Below, piece after piece: positions 62,424 to 64,000 of a DNA stretch of 64,000 nt (positions are counted from its first letter, which is position 1; each line of letters opens with the position of its first letter). A program made the position numbers and the translations under genes. The notes under the pieces were generated by a model that ran no database searches, was not told the DNA's origin, and saw only the letters and a program-made list of their open reading frames with translations. This DNA is from Fannyhessea vaginae DSM 15829 (GTDB lineage: Bacteria; Actinomycetota; Coriobacteriia; Coriobacteriales; Atopobiaceae), in assembly GCF_000159235.2 (NCBI RefSeq), contig NZ_ACGK02000001.1, positions 496,001 to 560,000 of the forward strand. The letters are read 5' to 3'.

Positions 62424-63188
62424 ATGTCTGGACATTCAAAGTGGGCTACCACTAAGCATAAAAAAGCAGCTATCGACGCAAAACGCTCGGCGCTTTTCTC
62501 CAAGCACTCGCGTAATATTACCGTTGCTGCAAGAAATGGTGGAGATCCAAATCCTGAGAATAACGCAGCTCTTGCTGCCGCTGTTGCACGTGCTCGTATG
62601 GTTTCTATGCCTAATGCTCGTATTCAGGCTGCTATTGATAAAGCGTTTGGTACTGGTGCCGATGCTGTAGTTTATAAAGAAGTCACCTACGAAGGCTATG
62701 GTCCTGCAGGTGTTGCACTTTATGTTGAGTGCCTTACCGATAACCTTAATCGTACAGCTGCTGATGTTCGTTCTGCGTTTACTCATGCTGGCGGCAATCT
62801 TGGTACCTCAGGTTCTGTTGCATTCCAATTTGAGCGCAAAGGTTCTATCGCAGTAACTAAAGAGGCTTGTTCCGATGAGGACGAGCTTATGATGGCCGTT
62901 GCTGAGGCAGGTGGAGAAGATTACAAAGATGAGGGAGAAGAATGGCTCATCTATACCGCTTACGATAAAATGCAATCGGTTGAAGCTTCTCTTAAAGAAC
63001 AAGGTATTGAGGTAAAAGGTAGCGAGCTTACTATGGTTGCCAATAACCCCACCGACTTAAATGCTGCTGACGCTAAAAAAGTTGAACGCCTTGTAGATCG
63101 CTTGGAAGAGTTAGATGACGTACAAAACGTTTACGCTGCTATGTGTGTTTCCGACGAAGTTTTAGCTGAACTTGAGGCAGAAGAATAA
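62424..63188 (+). CDS. YebC/PmpR family protein (TACO1-like)
   Basis: A 254-residue protein beginning MSGHSKWATTKHKKAAIDAKR, the strict signature of the family. VVYKEVTYEGYGPAGVALYVECLTDNLNRTAADVRSAFTHAGGNLGTSGSVAFQF is the second conserved block. The family has been called transcriptional regulators; recent work on several members points to a role in translation of stalling motifs. RBS AAAGGAG. Monocistronic, with a terminator behind. Confidence 0.95.
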   Translation: MSGHSKWATTKHKKAAIDAKRSALFSKHSRNITVAARNGGDPNPENNAALAAAVARARMVSMPNARIQAAIDKAFGTGADAVVYKEVTYEGYGPAGVALYVECLTDNLNRTAADVRSAFTHAGGNLGTSGSVAFQFERKGSIAVTKEACSDEDELMMAVAEAGGEDYKDEGEEWLIYTAYDKMQSVEASLKEQGIEVKGSELTMVANNPTDLNAADAKKVERLVDRLEELDDVQNVYAAMCVSDEVLAELEAEE

Positions 63189-63256
63189 AAGTTTGATCGT
63201 TTTATTTCGGCTGCGATGGCTGCATTGAGATTATTTGGTACGTAAAATTATGGTAT

Positions 63257-63295
63257 AAAATCCTACGTGAATGTTACTGTTCAGGTAGGATTTTT
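63257..63295 (+). terminator. Rho-independent terminator of the yebC-type gene
   Basis: AAAATCCTAC / GTAGGATTTT with inner GTGA / TCA pairing, followed by T's. Confidence 0.85.
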
Positions 63296-63353
63296 GTTAA
63301 ACTATTACGAGTACACGGTGTTCACGCATCAATAAGAGTGTAAAGGGGCTTGT

Positions 63354-64000
63354 ATGGGAATTTTTAAGCGATTATGCATGCTGATATATGCATTGACAGG
63401 CATATTCTTTTTTGGTTCGTGGCTTGCTGCCTCTTATGATGTTACGTCAACATATGTTCTCTATGTGTTTAGACTGTCTTTTGTCCAGCAATTCATGAAA
63501 ATTGCTCCGTTTATCATAGTTTTTGGCTGTGTTATTATGCTTTTGCGTGCTATTTTTACACGTAATCGTAAAGTGGTTATTATTTCCAAAGCTAAAGACA
63601 ACAAAATTACCGTATCGCTTCGTGCTATAGAGTCTCAAGCAAAACATGTGATCGAAGAAGACGGGCGTTTTTGTGTGGTTCGGCTTTACGTAAAATCAGC
63701 TAAATACGGTCATATTCGTGTAAATGCGCGTATTCAGCCCGAAGAAACCGAAGATTTGCTTACGGCATCAGATGAGCTTAAAAGCAAGCTCTATGCAGGA
63801 CTTTCGGTTATTGTTGGAAATCATATAGATGCTGTTAACTTAGAATTTGCTCAAGCAAAGAATTATATCTCGGTGAGTGATGAGGACCTTGTGGCGCCTG
63901 TATCAACCGAACCTTTGTCAAATGTGACTGATACTGATGTAGATTCCACTGATCTTCCTCATACATTGGACGGTGCAGATACTTTTACGGTATCTGCCGA
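63354..64000 (+). CDS. AmaP-like membrane anchor protein, N-terminal part
   Basis: The frame from the ATG at 63354 (TAAAGGGG upstream) runs open past the window edge; about 215 residues are visible. Two hydrophobic segments lie at about 8-27 (MLIYALTGIFFFGSWLAA) and 47-63 (FMKIAPFIIVFGCVIMLL). A cytoplasmic region follows: KAKDNKITVSLRAIESQAKHVI, then DGRFCVVRLYVKSAKYGHIRVNARIQPEE, an Asp23-like beta pattern. The visible end is Asp/Ser/Thr/Val-rich. This layout fits AmaP, which anchors Asp23-type proteins to the membrane; an Asp23-family gene lies at 19673. The family call is by topology and pattern only. Confidence 0.65.
   Translation, partial: MGIFKRLCMLIYALTGIFFFGSWLAASYDVTSTYVLYVFRLSFVQQFMKIAPFIIVFGCVIMLLRAIFTRNRKVVIISKAKDNKITVSLRAIESQAKHVIEEDGRFCVVRLYVKSAKYGHIRVNARIQPEETEDLLTASDELKSKLYAGLSVIVGNHIDAVNLEFAQAKNYISVSDEDLVAPVSTEPLSNVTDTDVDSTDLPHTLDGADTFTVSA

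Noticed and set aside
1-64000. CRISPR arrays, insertion sequences, prophage or toxin-antitoxin modules
   Set aside because: I looked for regular spacer-repeat patterns, transposase motifs and small paired genes on both strands and found none.

Overview
The window comes from a low-GC (roughly 40-45 % by eye) member of the Actinomycetota, most likely Coriobacteriia and probably the family Atopobiaceae (Atopobium / Fannyhessea / Lancefieldella type). The reasoning is an actinobacterial-style division cluster (mraZ to ftsZ followed by pgeF, a PLP protein, sepF, proC, yggT, divIVA, with no ftsA), a HelD helicase, anaerobic enzymes (glycyl radical enzyme, pyruvate:ferredoxin oxidoreductase), many PTS genes, and sortase-anchored or cell-wall-binding surface proteins. 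The assignment is inference; no 16S rRNA gene is present.

Layout. 1-496: end of an LPxTG surface protein. 607-4907: an AT-rich module with a HutC-type GntR regulator divergent from a SIS-domain sugar-phosphate enzyme and a mannose-class PTS (IIB, IIC, IID, no IIA); near-identical terminators lie on either side. 5299-6432: M24 peptidase. 6593-14990: glycyl-radical activase, DeoR and SorC regulators, a lactose/cellobiose-class PTS (IIA, IIB, IIC), a YbiW/PflD-type glycyl radical enzyme and an Fsa-type aldolase. This gene set matches the 'anhydroglycolysis' pathway described for E. coli YbiW/PflD and looks like the unassigned pneumococcal cluster of the same order. 15372-18593: a complete mannose-class PTS (IIAB, IIC, IID) with its DUF956 companion. 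18858-25239: efp, an Asp23-family gene, nusB, xseB, tlyA, nadK, recN and an acetyltransferase. 25446-28183: pyrG and xerD. 28400-47701: the division/cell-wall cluster, from MraZ operator boxes to divIVA. murE is missing from it.

47883-51248 encodes a large secreted wall hydrolase: a lysozyme-like domain, many choline/glucan-binding-type repeats (partly 381-bp DNA repeats) and a CHAP domain. The RNase P RNA gene follows on the minus strand, then a small membrane protein, the pyruvate:ferredoxin oxidoreductase, helD and ysxC on the minus strand. 59392-61702 is a BspA-like leucine-rich LPxTG surface protein. Its true start codon is separated from the body of the gene by a run of ten G/C bases that puts the two out of frame, the hallmark of an on/off phase-variable gene captured in the OFF state. 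The window ends with a tRNA-Ala(CGC) gene carrying an unusual C33, a yebC-family gene, and the start of an AmaP-like membrane protein.

Most interesting observations: the poly-G phase switch, the anhydroglycolysis-like cluster without gldA, the low-complexity acidic tails on three consecutive housekeeping proteins (NusB, XseB, TlyA), the duplicated terminator bracketing the SIS/PTS module, and the MraZ boxes lying on the division-cluster promoter.
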